The notes beneath the pieces are model-generated. The model worked only from the letters and a program-made list of their open reading frames with translations. It was not told where the DNA came from and did no database searches. A DNA stretch of 64,000 bases from Rhizobium sp. Q54 (GTDB taxonomy: Bacteria > Pseudomonadota > Alphaproteobacteria > Rhizobiales > Aestuariivirgaceae), in NCBI GenBank assembly GCA_945889445.1, contig CAMDBX010000006.1, positions 24,293-88,292 of the forward strand. The letters run 5' to 3'. Positions 50,474 through 61,657 of this stretch are shown here, in pieces. A program made the translations under genes and the position numbers. Position 1 is the first letter of the stretch; the number at the start of each line of letters is the position of its first letter.

Positions 50474-51190
50474 TCACGACTTCCGTGAAATCAGCACATA
50501 ACCGCGGGACTTGTCATCATTGTCGGAGTCCTTGGTATTCATGGCGGTGAAAAGCTCTTCCGCCTTCACCCACACCGGCGGATATTTGTAGCGCGCTACA
50601 TCGAGGATCAGGAAGAGATCGCTCTCCCTGTCATAGGCGGCGAGCGGTGAGAAATGCCCACCCTTCTGCTGGTGCAGCGCGTTGCGAAAGTAGTTTGCAA
50701 GCACAAAATGGCCCGGCTGCGCCAGGTAGGAGGAGACTTCGCTGCGGAAGGTATCGAGGTTGGCGTCCGATGCATGACGGACCATGACGTCCACCGGCTG
50801 AACCGCCAGGAGTGCCCCCATCTGGTCCAGCGTGATGCCCTGCTTGAGGATCGTCTCGCGCGGCAGGATTGCCTCGGTGCTGGCGTTGAAGATGTTGTCC
50901 TGCGTGAAGGTCCTGTAGGGCGCATATTCCGGCACCTCGGGCGCGGGCAGTTGCATGGCGTTGAACACCATCACCATGCTGGCAACCCCGCAGAAGCTCT
51001 GCGTTTGCTGGGTCAGGTAATTCTCGGCCAGAGTGAAATAAGCCTCCCGTGCATCCGCGCCGATGAGCAGTTCCTCGCCCTCCGTCGAACTCGACGAGAT
51101 GAGGTTGTCGGGAAGCGGTAAGGAATCGGATTGCGCCGGAGGTGTGACAGCAAGAAGCAACAGCGACAGCTGAAACAGTTTACGCAGCAT
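50474..51190 (-). CDS. secreted phytochelatin-synthase-family protein
   Basis: Signal peptide; catalytic-type Cys in QTQSFCGVASMVMVFNAM, His in KGGHFSPLAAYD, Asp in ILDVARYKYPPVWV. Confidence 0.88.
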   Translation of the reverse strand: MLRKLFQLSLLLLAVTPPAQSDSLPLPDNLISSSSTEGEELLIGADAREAYFTLAENYLTQQTQSFCGVASMVMVFNAMQLPAPEVPEYAPYRTFTQDNIFNASTEAILPRETILKQGITLDQMGALLAVQPVDVMVRHASDANLDTFRSEVSSYLAQPGHFVLANYFRNALHQQKGGHFSPLAAYDRESDLFLILDVARYKYPPVWVKAEELFTAMNTKDSDNDDKSRGYVLISRKS

Positions 51191-51433
51191 GGCGGACCCT
51201 CTGACCGAAGCCTACAATTTCGACAATTGCCGAAGTTTGCGCTACGGCAGGCGGAACCGCAATGACGGTTTCTACCGAGGGCGCGAAACTGCCAGCCCGG
51301 GCAATCCGTGGTGCCGCAGGTCGCGGATCGGCGGGCCACGCATAGGGAAGTCGCCGGAAACAAGGGCAACGGCATTGAAGTTCCGGCAGGATTGATGTCA
51401 GATGTCAGCGGGTGACAGACAGGGGTATGGGGA

Positions 51434-52330
51434 ATGGCACTGAAGCAGACCGACGGACGCGCGAAGTTCGGCCCACACGAAACGTGGTACCGCGTGACCG
51501 GCGACCTTGCCAGCGGCAAGCCCCCCGTATTCATCCTGCACGGTGGTCCGGGTGCCGCCCACAACTATGTCGATTCCTACAAGTTGCTGAGTGAGACCGG
51601 CCGCGCCGTCATCCACTATGATCAGTTAGGCTGCGGCCTTTCCACCCACCTTCCAGACGCGGACAAGAGCTTTTGGACGCCGCAACTCTTTGTAGACGAG
51701 TTGGAGAACCTGGTGGATCACCTGGGCCAGCGCAATGCCTTCCACGTTCTGGGCCAATCCTGGGGTGGCATGCTGGCCGCCGAGTATGGAACACGGCAGC
51801 CCAGGGGTCTGAAGACGCTCACAATCGCCAATTCGCCCGCTTCGATGGCGTTATGGGTGTCCGAAGCGATGCGCCAGCGCTTGGCCATGCCCCAGGAGAT
51901 ACAGGACGCCCTCAACAAGCACGAGAAGGCCGGCACCTACAGCGACCCCGAATACCAGAAGGCAACGAACTGGGTGTATGAGCGCCACGTATGCCGCGTC
52001 ATCCCCTTCCCTCCGGAAGTTAAGGCAAGTTTCGACCAGATCGGCCAGGACCCCACCGTCTACTACACGATGAATGGTCCCAACGAATTCTTCGTCACCG
52101 GCACGCTCAAGAACTGGAACATCATTCCAGAACTTCACAAGATCGCGGTGCCGACGCTCATTATCTCGGGTCGCCACGATGAAGCAACACCTGCCTGCGT
52201 CCAACCCTTCGCCGACAATATCAAGGCGTCACGCTGGGTGATCTTCGAAGACTCCAGCCACATGCCTCATGTGGAAGAGAAGGTCTTGTGCATGAAGACG
52301 GTGGGTGATTTCATCACCGCCAACGACTGA
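51434..52330 (+). CDS. proline iminopeptidase-family alpha/beta hydrolase
   Basis: PVFILHGGPGAAHNY, FHVLGQSWGGMLAAEYG, DSSHMPHVE. Confidence 0.9.
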   Translation: MALKQTDGRAKFGPHETWYRVTGDLASGKPPVFILHGGPGAAHNYVDSYKLLSETGRAVIHYDQLGCGLSTHLPDADKSFWTPQLFVDELENLVDHLGQRNAFHVLGQSWGGMLAAEYGTRQPRGLKTLTIANSPASMALWVSEAMRQRLAMPQEIQDALNKHEKAGTYSDPEYQKATNWVYERHVCRVIPFPPEVKASFDQIGQDPTVYYTMNGPNEFFVTGTLKNWNIIPELHKIAVPTLIISGRHDEATPACVQPFADNIKASRWVIFEDSSHMPHVEEKVLCMKTVGDFITAND

Positions 52331-52359
52331 AGAAATAACAACAAGCTAGGGAGAACGTC

Positions 52360-54021
52360 ATGAAGAAGTGGATGCTGGCCGGGGTCGCTGCCCTGACCAT
52401 CGCCTTGTCGGCGCTGACGCCGGCACAGGCCGAATACAAACCCGAGCACCGCGGCGGAACGATGCGCATCGTTGCGCGTTCGGCGGCGGGCACGCTCGAT
52501 CCGCAGATCAACTACACACTGCAGTACTGGCAGATTTATCAGTCGGTCTACAGTGGCCTCACGGCCTTCAAAAAGGGTGCGGGCGAGGCCGGCTTCGAGG
52601 TTGTTCCCAACCTCGCCGAAGAACTTCCCACTGCCAGCAATGACGGCAAGACCTACACCTTCAAGCTTCGCAACGGCGTCAAGTTCTCGGATGGCCGCGA
52701 TGTGACCGTAAAGGACGTGGTGGCTTCGTTCCAGCGCATCTTCAAGGTGTCGAGCCCCACCTCGGGTGGTTTCTATTCCGTCATCGTCGGTGCTGATGCC
52801 TGCATTGCAACACCTGCGACCTGCACGCTGGAAGGCGGCGTTGCGGGCGACGAGGCGGCCGGCACGGTGACTATCAACCTCACCCGCGCTGACCCTGAGT
52901 TCATGTTCAAGCTTGCGGTTCCGCATGCCTCCATCCTGCCCGCCGATGCGCCGGCAACCGATTCGGGCTCGGTTCCGATTGCCGGCACCGGCCCATATTT
53001 CTTCTCAGCCTATGATCCGAACAAGGGCCTCACCATGTCGCGCAATCCACACTTCAAGATGTGGAGCGAGGCCGCCATGCCGGACGGCTATCCTGATGTC
53101 GTTCAGTATGATTTCGGCCTCACCGACGAAGCTGAAGTAACGGCCGTCATGAATGGCGAAGCAGACTGGATGTTCGACCAGCCCCCGACTGATCGTCTGG
53201 GCGAGATCGGCACCAAGTACAAGGATCAGGTCTACATCAACACGCTGACCGCCTGGTGGTATGCGCCGATGAACACCCGCATCGCGCCGTTCGACAACCT
53301 CAAGGCCCGCCAGGCCGTGAACTATGCGATCGACCGCAAGGCGCTGGTCAACCTGTTCGGCGGCCCGGTGCTCGCCGCTCCCGTCTGCCAGGTGTTGCCG
53401 CCGGGCTTCCCGGCGCATGTGTCCTACTGCCCCTACACCAAGGACCCGGGCGAAAAGTGGTCGGCTCCCGACATCGAAAAGGCCAAGCAGCTCGTCGAGG
53501 AGTCGGGCACCAAGGGCCAGAAGGTGACGGTGATCGTCGAGGATACCGCCGTGTCCAAGTCGATCGGCGTCTACCTGCAGTCGGTGCTCAAGGAAATCGG
53601 CTATGACGCCGAGCTGAAGCCGATCTCGCCGAACATCCAGTTCACCTACATCCAGAACACCAACAACAAGGTGCAGATCTCGGTCTCGCAGTGGTACCAG
53701 GACTATCCGGCCGCCTCGAACTTCCTGAATGTCCTGTTCGGCTGCTCGAGCTTCACCGAGGGCTCGGACTCTTCCATCAACATCGCCGGCTTCTGCGACG
53801 AGAAGGTGGAAGCCAAGATGAAGGAGGCCTTCGCTCTGGCGGCGACCGACCCGGAAGGCGCCAACAAGATCTGGACCGAGGTTGACCGGATGGTGACGGA
53901 CGCAGCGCCCGCAGCGCCGCTGTTCACGCCCAAGCACATCGACTTCGTGTCGAAGCGCCTCGGCAACTTCCAGTTCAACGCGCAGTTCTACTGGATGGTC
54001 ACGCAGTCCTGGGTGCAGTAA
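52360..54021 (+). CDS. peptide-type ABC transporter substrate-binding protein (SBP family 5)
   Basis: Signal peptide; YTFKLRNGVKFSDGRDVTVKDVVASFQRIF; followed by permeases and ATPases. Confidence 0.93.
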   Translation: MKKWMLAGVAALTIALSALTPAQAEYKPEHRGGTMRIVARSAAGTLDPQINYTLQYWQIYQSVYSGLTAFKKGAGEAGFEVVPNLAEELPTASNDGKTYTFKLRNGVKFSDGRDVTVKDVVASFQRIFKVSSPTSGGFYSVIVGADACIATPATCTLEGGVAGDEAAGTVTINLTRADPEFMFKLAVPHASILPADAPATDSGSVPIAGTGPYFFSAYDPNKGLTMSRNPHFKMWSEAAMPDGYPDVVQYDFGLTDEAEVTAVMNGEADWMFDQPPTDRLGEIGTKYKDQVYINTLTAWWYAPMNTRIAPFDNLKARQAVNYAIDRKALVNLFGGPVLAAPVCQVLPPGFPAHVSYCPYTKDPGEKWSAPDIEKAKQLVEESGTKGQKVTVIVEDTAVSKSIGVYLQSVLKEIGYDAELKPISPNIQFTYIQNTNNKVQISVSQWYQDYPAASNFLNVLFGCSSFTEGSDSSINIAGFCDEKVEAKMKEAFALAATDPEGANKIWTEVDRMVTDAAPAAPLFTPKHIDFVSKRLGNFQFNAQFYWMVTQSWVQ

Positions 54022-54027
54022 CCGCAA

Positions 54028-55050
54028 TTGTCTGCCGTATCGGATACGCTTGACGCAACACCGAAGAGCCGTGGCCCCTGGGCCACGGCTCTCCGCCGCC
54101 TGCTGCGCGACCGCGCCGCGGTTGCCGCGCTCATCCTTTTCCTGATGGTGGTTATCCTCTGTCTGCTTGCGCCCGCCTATGCCCAGTGGACCGGGACTGA
54201 CCCCTTCAAGTCGACGCTCGATGCCGTCATCAAGCTCAACGGCCAGGACGTTCCGGTGATGGAGCAGTCGACCGAAGGTCTGGGGCTCGGCTACACTCCC
54301 ATCGGTCCCACCTGGCAGATCGGCAACTACTTCCTCGGCGCTGACAACCAGGGCCGGGACGTGATGGCCCGCCTGCTCTTTGGCGGCCTCAACTCGCTGT
54401 TCATCGCCGGCATGGCAACAGTGGTGACGCTGTTCTTCGCAACGCTCATCGGGCTTACCGCGGGCTTCTTCGGCGGCATCATCGACACGCTGCTGTCGCG
54501 CTTCCTCGACATCCTCTGGGCCTTCCCGGTCTATCTTCTGGCCATTTCCCTTTCGATCGTGCTGATCACGCAGGGCCTGGACCTCGGCCTCATCACCATC
54601 GAATCCGGTTCGCTCTGGCTTCCGATCTTCATCATCGGGGTAGTCTACGTGCCCTATGTGGCGCGCCCGGTGCGAGGGCAGGTGCTGGCGCTGCGCGAAA
54701 GCGAGTTCGTTCTTGCCGCCGTCGGGCTCGGCGTTCCCAGCCACCGCATCCTGCTGCGTGACATTCTTCCAAATGTCTCGACCACGCTAATCGTCTTCGT
54801 GCCCATCATGATGGCACTCAACATGATCACCGAAAGCGCGCTGTCCTTCCTCTCGATCGGCGTGCAACCGCCAGATGCCAGCTGGGGTACGATCATACAG
54901 GATGGCCAGACGTTGCTCTACACGCGTCCCGTGGTGGCCCTGGCGCCCGGCATCGCCATCGTCATCACGGTGCTGGCGTTGAACGTTCTGGGCGACGGCT
55001 TGCGCGATGCGCTGGACCCGCGTTCAAAGATCAGGATTGGGCGCAGCTGA
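54028..55050 (+). CDS. peptide-type ABC transporter permease (DppC-like)
   Basis: GADNQGRDVMARLLFGGLNSL..., RILLRDILPNVSTTLIVFV...ALSFLSIGVQPPDASWGTII; TTG start. Confidence 0.92.
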   Translation: MSAVSDTLDATPKSRGPWATALRRLLRDRAAVAALILFLMVVILCLLAPAYAQWTGTDPFKSTLDAVIKLNGQDVPVMEQSTEGLGLGYTPIGPTWQIGNYFLGADNQGRDVMARLLFGGLNSLFIAGMATVVTLFFATLIGLTAGFFGGIIDTLLSRFLDILWAFPVYLLAISLSIVLITQGLDLGLITIESGSLWLPIFIIGVVYVPYVARPVRGQVLALRESEFVLAAVGLGVPSHRILLRDILPNVSTTLIVFVPIMMALNMITESALSFLSIGVQPPDASWGTIIQDGQTLLYTRPVVALAPGIAIVITVLALNVLGDGLRDALDPRSKIRIGRS

Positions 55051-56021
55051 TGCTCCTTGCCCTGCTTCAGCGCCTCGGTCAGATGGTCTTTGTGATGTTC
55101 GGCATCAGCATGCTTGTGTTCCTGATCTTCTTTGCCACGCCGGGGGCGGACCCCGCGGCGCGCATAGCGGGCCGCAACGCCACGCCGGAAGTTCTCGAGG
55201 CCGTGCGCAAGAGCTTCGGTTTCGACCAGCCTTTCTACGTGCAATACCTGACCATGATGAAGAAGATCTTCATCACGGGGGATCTCACCTCCTTCGTCAA
55301 CCGCGGCTGGAAAGTGGTTCCCGCCGTCATGGACACGGTTCCCGTCACCTTGTCGCTGGTCATGGGCGCGGCGGTGCTGTGGGTGGTCTTCTCGCTCATC
55401 ATCGGTATCGTTGCCGCCGCGACGCGCGGCTCGTGGATCGACAAGACGCTGATGGTGCTGGGCCTCATCGGCATCTCCATGCCGGTGTACTGGCTGGGTG
55501 AAATGCTGAACCTCATCACCCAGAGCCGCTACCATGACACCTGGATGTTCTCCTGGGTGCCGCCGCTCGGCTACAAGAACTTCTCGGACGATCCGAAGGG
55601 CTGGTTCCTCACCCTGGTGATCCCGTGGATCACCCTCTCGATTCTCTACATCGGCCTTTACGGCCGGGTCCTGCGTGCCGCGATCGTGGAATCATTGCAG
55701 GAGGACTACATCCGCACCGCACGCGCCAAGGGCCTGTCGGAAGCGCGCATCCTGCTCCGTCACGCATTGCGCACGTCTCTCGTTGCCTTCGTCACCCTGT
55801 TCGGTCTCGATTTCGGTGCGCTCGTGGGCGGCTCTGCATTGCTGACCGAGGTGGTGTTCGGCCTGCAGGGCGTTGGCAAGCTCACCTATGACGCCCTGTT
55901 GAATCTGGATCTGCCCATCATCATGACCACAGTGCTCTATGCTTCCTTCTTCGTGGTGATGGCCAATGCCGTGGTAGACATCCTCTACATGCTGATTGAC
56001 CCGCGCGTGAGGACGGCTTGA
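55050..56021 (+). CDS. peptide-type ABC transporter permease (DppB-like)
   Basis: LVFLIFFATPGADPAARI...RTARAKGLSEARILLRHALRTSL...GGSALLTEVVFGLQGVGKL. Confidence 0.93.
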   Translation: MLLALLQRLGQMVFVMFGISMLVFLIFFATPGADPAARIAGRNATPEVLEAVRKSFGFDQPFYVQYLTMMKKIFITGDLTSFVNRGWKVVPAVMDTVPVTLSLVMGAAVLWVVFSLIIGIVAAATRGSWIDKTLMVLGLIGISMPVYWLGEMLNLITQSRYHDTWMFSWVPPLGYKNFSDDPKGWFLTLVIPWITLSILYIGLYGRVLRAAIVESLQEDYIRTARAKGLSEARILLRHALRTSLVAFVTLFGLDFGALVGGSALLTEVVFGLQGVGKLTYDALLNLDLPIIMTTVLYASFFVVMANAVVDILYMLIDPRVRTA

Positions 56022-56967
56022 TGCTGAAGGTCCGCGATCTTTCCGTCAGCTTCCGCACCGAGCAGGGAATCGTGCGGGCGGTGGACGGTGTCTCGTTCGA
56101 GGTGGGTGAGGGCGAACTCCTCGGCGTAGTCGGAGAGTCGGGCTCGGGGAAGACCGTCTCGCTTCTTGCCGTGATGGGCTTGATCACCGATCCCAATGCC
56201 ATCATCGCTGGCTCGATCCAGTATCGCGGGCGTGAATTGGTGGGGCTCAAGTCGCGGGCGATGCGGGTACTGAGGGGCAAGGAGATCGCCATGATCTTCC
56301 AGGACCCGATGACGGCCCTCACCCCTGTTTATACGGTGGGATGGCAGATTGCCGAGCAGGTTCTGGCACACCAGCGCATCTCCAAGGCAGCCGCCTGGCA
56401 GCGGGCAATCGACCTTCTGGCCGAGGTGAACATCCCGAAGCCGGAGGAAGCGGCGCACCGTTATCCCCACCAGCTTTCGGGCGGCATGCGGCAGCGCGTG
56501 GTGATCGCCATGGCTCTGTCCTGCAACCCTGCCCTGCTCGTGGCGGACGAACCGACCACGGCACTGGACGTGACCGTGCAGGCACAAATCCTCGACCTGC
56601 TGCACAAGCTTCGGAGAAATCATGGAAGCGCCATCGTCTTCATCACCCACGACATGGGCGTGATGGCGGAGATCGCCGACCGCATGCTCGTGATGTATGC
56701 CGGGCGCGTGGTGGAACGCGGCACCAAGGAAGAACTGTTCCGCGTGCCCATGCACCCCTATACACAGGCCCTGCTCGACTCCATCCCACCCCTCACAGGT
56801 GAAAAGCCGCGGCGGCTGAGGGCCATTCCAGGCACACCTCCCATTCTCCTCAACCGGCCGCCAGGTTGCGCCTTTGCGCCGCGCTGCGCGCAGCGCTTCG
56901 AGAAATGCTCGGCCGAGCCCGAACTGGGCAACGGCGAGCGTGCCGCTGCCTGCTTCAGGGTCACCGC

Positions 56968-56971
<4 letters not shown>
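56021..56971 (+). CDS. oligopeptide ABC transporter ATP-binding protein (DppD-like)
   Basis: [46 protein letters not shown]. Confidence 0.94.
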
Positions 56972-57960
<989 letters not shown>

Positions 57961-57969
57961 AGGCGTCGG

Positions 57970-59859
57970 TTACTTCGGCGCCTTGCTCTTGTACTTTGCC
58001 GGCCCCTTGGTTCCGAAGCTCTTCTTGCCCTTGGACTCGGGCTTGCCCTTTTCACCCTTCTTGGCGAAGTCCGGCTTGGACCACGGCCGCTTGGCGGGCT
58101 TCGTCGGCCGGTCGCCGTCAGCAGGCGCGCTGGCGGGCGCGTCCGGCGCACGGGGGCGGCGGGGCGGCGCGCGCTCTTCTCCCCTGCTCTTCGCGGGTTC
58201 GGGCGGCGTGCTGCCTGCGGGGGAAATGGTGATGCCGCGCTCGAAGCTGCCCGTCTTGGCGATGCGTGCTGCGAATTCTGCGGCCTTGTCGGCGGTGATC
58301 TGAAAGCGCGTTTCGTCATCGAAGATTTTGATCGAGCCAACATCGTCGCGCGTGATGTCGCCCGCCTTGCAGATGAGCGGCAGGATCCACCGCGGTTCAG
58401 CCCGCTTGCTGCGGCCGACCGAAAGCGAGAACCACGCGGCACCCGTCATGTCCCGGCGCTCGGGCCTTGGCTTGCCAGCGGCCTCATGCATCTTCGGCAT
58501 TTTGCCTTCGGACGGCAGCGGGGTGGGCGAAATGTCCTCGGGTGCCGGGCGGGTGGCAAGTTGTTGGCGCAGATAGGCTGCGGCCAGTTGCTCCGGCGTC
58601 ACCCGGGTCAGGAGTTCTGCCACGAAGGGCGCCTCGGTCTCATCGGGCGGAGTGGCAGAGGTGGCCCCCGCGAGGATCTGCTCGCGGTAACGCGCTTCGA
58701 TGTCGGCGGCCGTGGGCGCGCTGCGGGCCGTGCCCTGGGCGTTGGCAAAGCCCAGCACGCGCATCGCAGCCGGATAGCGTCGTACGGGAACGATGAGAAC
58801 ACACACGCCCTTGCGCCCGGCACGACCGGTGCGGCCCGACCTGTGCAGAAGCGTGTCGGGGTTCGTCGGCATGTCGGCATGGATCACGAGGTCGAGGTTC
58901 GGCAGGTCGATGCCGCGTGCCGCCACGTCGGTTGCAACACACACGCGGGAACGGCCGTCACGCATCGACTGAAGCGCATTCGTTCGCTCGGACTGGGACA
59001 ATTCTCCGGAGAGCGACACCACATGGAACCCGCGGTCGCCAAGCTGGGCCGCCAGGTGCTTTACCGCTTCGCGCGTGTGGCAGAACACGATGGCGCTGCC
59101 GCTATCAAAAAACAGCAACGTATTGATGATGGCGTTCTCACGCTCATGAGACTGCACAAGGACGAGCTGATAGTCGATGTCGGCATGGCGCTCCCGCGAG
59201 CCCGAGGCCACGATGCGCACCGCATCCCGCTGGTATGTCTGCGCCAGCTGGGCAATCTGCTTGGGAACTGTCGCTGAAAACATCAGCGTGCGGCGGTCAT
59301 CGGGTGCCGCAGCGAGAATAAACTCAAGGTCCTCGCGGAAGCCCATGTCGAGCATTTCATCCGCCTCGTCGAGCACCACGGCGCGCAGTGCAGAAAGGTC
59401 GAGCGACCCCTTGGTGATGTGGTCACGCAGGCGTCCGGGGGTGCCGACAACGATATGGGCGCCGCGGTTCAGTTGACGGACTTCCTTGCGCATGTCCATG
59501 CCACCGACGCAGCTCGCCGTCACGGCGCCCGCATCACCATAGAGCCAGCGCAGTTCACGCTCGACCTGAAGAGCCAGTTCGCGGGTGGGTGCGATGATGA
59601 GCGCCAGCGGAAGCTCAGCCGGACCGGCGATGCTCGTGTCGCCCAGCAGAGTTGGCGCGATGGCAAGTCCGAAAGCCACCGTCTTGCCGGATCCTGTCTG
59701 GGCCGAGACGAGCAGGTCGTTGCCCTCCGCCTTGCCTTCCAGAACCGCCATCTGAACCGGGGTGAGCGCCGTGAACCCCTGCCGAGCAAGTGCTGGCGCC
59801 AGCGCCGGATGTACATTGGAAGGCAGCGCTGCTGGTTGGAGGTCTTCGGTGGTGGTCAT
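57970..59859 (-). CDS. DEAD-box RNA helicase with basic C-terminal tail
   Basis: SAQTGSGKTVAFGLA, VLDEADEMLDMGF, SATVPKQI, HRSGRTGRAG; Lys-rich tail. Confidence 0.94.
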   Translation of the reverse strand: MTTTEDLQPAALPSNVHPALAPALARQGFTALTPVQMAVLEGKAEGNDLLVSAQTGSGKTVAFGLAIAPTLLGDTSIAGPAELPLALIIAPTRELALQVERELRWLYGDAGAVTASCVGGMDMRKEVRQLNRGAHIVVGTPGRLRDHITKGSLDLSALRAVVLDEADEMLDMGFREDLEFILAAAPDDRRTLMFSATVPKQIAQLAQTYQRDAVRIVASGSRERHADIDYQLVLVQSHERENAIINTLLFFDSGSAIVFCHTREAVKHLAAQLGDRGFHVVSLSGELSQSERTNALQSMRDGRSRVCVATDVAARGIDLPNLDLVIHADMPTNPDTLLHRSGRTGRAGRKGVCVLIVPVRRYPAAMRVLGFANAQGTARSAPTAADIEARYREQILAGATSATPPDETEAPFVAELLTRVTPEQLAAAYLRQQLATRPAPEDISPTPLPSEGKMPKMHEAAGKPRPERRDMTGAAWFSLSVGRSKRAEPRWILPLICKAGDITRDDVGSIKIFDDETRFQITADKAAEFAARIAKTGSFERGITISPAGSTPPEPAKSRGEERAPPRRPRAPDAPASAPADGDRPTKPAKRPWSKPDFAKKGEKGKPESKGKKSFGTKGPAKYKSKAPK

Positions 59860-60330
59860 GGAACAGTAACTTTCGGGATCAACAGGGTTTCACGGTGCGC
59901 GAGTTCAACGCATCAGATGGCGTGTCTCGGTCGGCGTCACATGCTGATGGGAAATCGATCAGGCGCAACACTCGCGAAACAGGACGCTCACCATGCCACG
60001 GCGGCGTCCGGCGCAGTCTACTCACGGAAGTCCTTATGCGCTCGCGGATCACCCTTCCACAAGCCTCAAAACAGCTCACCACTGCCCAAGCCGGATCGAC
60101 TTCCCGGACCGGTGCAAGAAGGAAATCGGCTTCGAGACGGAAGCCTCGACTGCCCGCCACGCGCCAGCCAAAGGGCGAACCGGCATAATCTGGGCTGAGG
60201 AAAGTGGTGGTGGACGCAGTCTTCGGCGAACTCGTCTCTGTAGAAATCACAGGGAATTTGAGGAATTCGGCGGGTTCCATGACGTTTCTGGCGCTATTTG
60301 GCGAGTATTAGTGAGGGTTTAGAGGGGTTA

Positions 60331-60398
60331 TTCCCTACCCGACCGAGCAGGGAAATCATTACCGTCGCGCAGGGAAAATCAGCACTCCCTTCAGGGAA
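60331..60398. repeat. CAGGGAA iteron-like array, 22-bp period
   Basis: cagggaa at 60348, 60370 and 60392, with inverted ttccct at 60331. Confidence 0.7.
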
Positions 60399-60447
60399 GG
60401 ACATAGCGGCCTTCGCCTCCTCGTCGAGCAGACCTCCAAGCATGCCA

Positions 60448-60568
60448 GTTGCACCATGCAAATCACACCGTCGCGCAGCAATGGCACGTTGGCCAATGCA
60501 AAGTTCAGAGCAATCTACGCTTGCATAGTGCAATGATTTGTGAGCTGCACTGCTTTGCATGGTGCAAC
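60448..60568. repeat. three TTGCA-N3-TGCAA palindromes
   Basis: ttgcaccatgcaa 60449-60461; ttgcatagtgcaa 60521-60533; ttgcatggtgcaa 60555-60567. Outer pair forms a perfect 15-bp inverted repeat. Confidence 0.7.
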
Positions 60569-60883
60569 CTGATCCGCAGTGATCCCCCACCTGACCCTTG
60601 AAGGACAACCGACGGCGCCCGCCGCGCCATCGAGGGCATCGGCGAAGACGACAACAACTGGCGCTTGTTCGAATGAAGAGCCACTGCCCCCGCCAAGAAG
60701 TCAACCTCAGCACCTCGCTGGCAGCGAGGCCGTCAATGAACTAACATTCAAACTGAACCACTCGTTGGGGGTCGATCACCAATAAAACTGTTCGACCGAA
60801 TTGCGGGGAGAGCAAGAGTGCCGTTGGAAAAGCTTGGTTCGAGATTCGATAGCCTCTATGCCTATCAATCATTTAATCATCGC

Positions 60884-61222
60884 ATGATTTCTCGTTGCGC
60901 CGTTATCCTAATGGCCTCAGCAATCACGGCGTGTGGTGGCGATGTTGTGACGAGCCACTACAAGTCGCTGCAGGACGCACGGTCTGACAATCTCTTTGGT
61001 AGAGGCTGGCTCCCCGACGTGTTGCCTCGATCAGCGCACGATATCGAGGTGTCAAACAACTTAGACCTGAATACTTCGGCTGGTGAATTTTCGTTTGCAC
61101 CTTCTGAGTTTGCCACTCTTCGCGCCAAGTTAACGCCAATCGGCCGGCTGGATCATCCATTTGCCGCATCGTTTGATTCGGAGGTTAAGGATCATTTAGC
61201 TTCCGGGAATCCAGCCCTTTAG
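60884..61222 (+). CDS. putative YbbD-like lipoprotein
   Basis: Lipobox ASAITACGGD; DARSDNLFGRGWLPDVLPRSAHDIEVSNNLDLNTSAGEFSF. Start may be 60818. Confidence 0.65.
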   Translation: MISRCAVILMASAITACGGDVVTSHYKSLQDARSDNLFGRGWLPDVLPRSAHDIEVSNNLDLNTSAGEFSFAPSEFATLRAKLTPIGRLDHPFAASFDSEVKDHLASGNPAL

Positions 61223-61322
61223 TACACTGATTCTGGAAACACACGGATATTTTTATGTAAGCCGCTACAAGGCACCTGTACGTACACAATGTGGACGACA
61301 ACGCCGTTATAATCGATGATCG

Positions 61323-61577
61323 GTGGGCAAAATTCGAAATGCGGACGTTGTAAATCCGACACCCGACAGATTCAGCTTCGGCTCAAAGTTACCCGCTCGG
61401 AGAAGCCAGCAAAACACCAATTGCTCTGGGGGAACACAAAACCTGAATGTAGGGACCGAGTTAAAAAAAATGAGGCTGGGGATACAGCTGCTCTTCAGCT
61501 CTGATCTGCCGCCAAACTCTTGGCGGGTACTCTTTGGCGGGCCCTTCCGCTTCAACCACGACCCAGAACTACACTGA
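61323..61577 (+). CDS. small hypothetical ORF, uncertain
   Basis: 84 aa, no recognisable family; sits in a sparsely coding region. Confidence 0.25.
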   Translation: MGKIRNADVVNPTPDRFSFGSKLPARRSQQNTNCSGGTQNLNVGTELKKMRLGIQLLFSSDLPPNSWRVLFGGPFRFNHDPELH

Positions 61578-61657
61578 GGCTGATGCCGGAGGGTCTGAAG
61601 CGGATCGTGGATATATTGTATACTCAACACCGATGACGGGTTTCATCAGTCAAAATG

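Noticed and set aside
53005-54744. 579-aa - ORF
   Set aside because: Antisense of the peptide ABC transporter genes.
59879-60280. 133-aa - ORF before the repeat arrays
   Set aside because: No recognisable domain or convincing start; more likely degenerate intergenic DNA, though it could be part of a repeated element.
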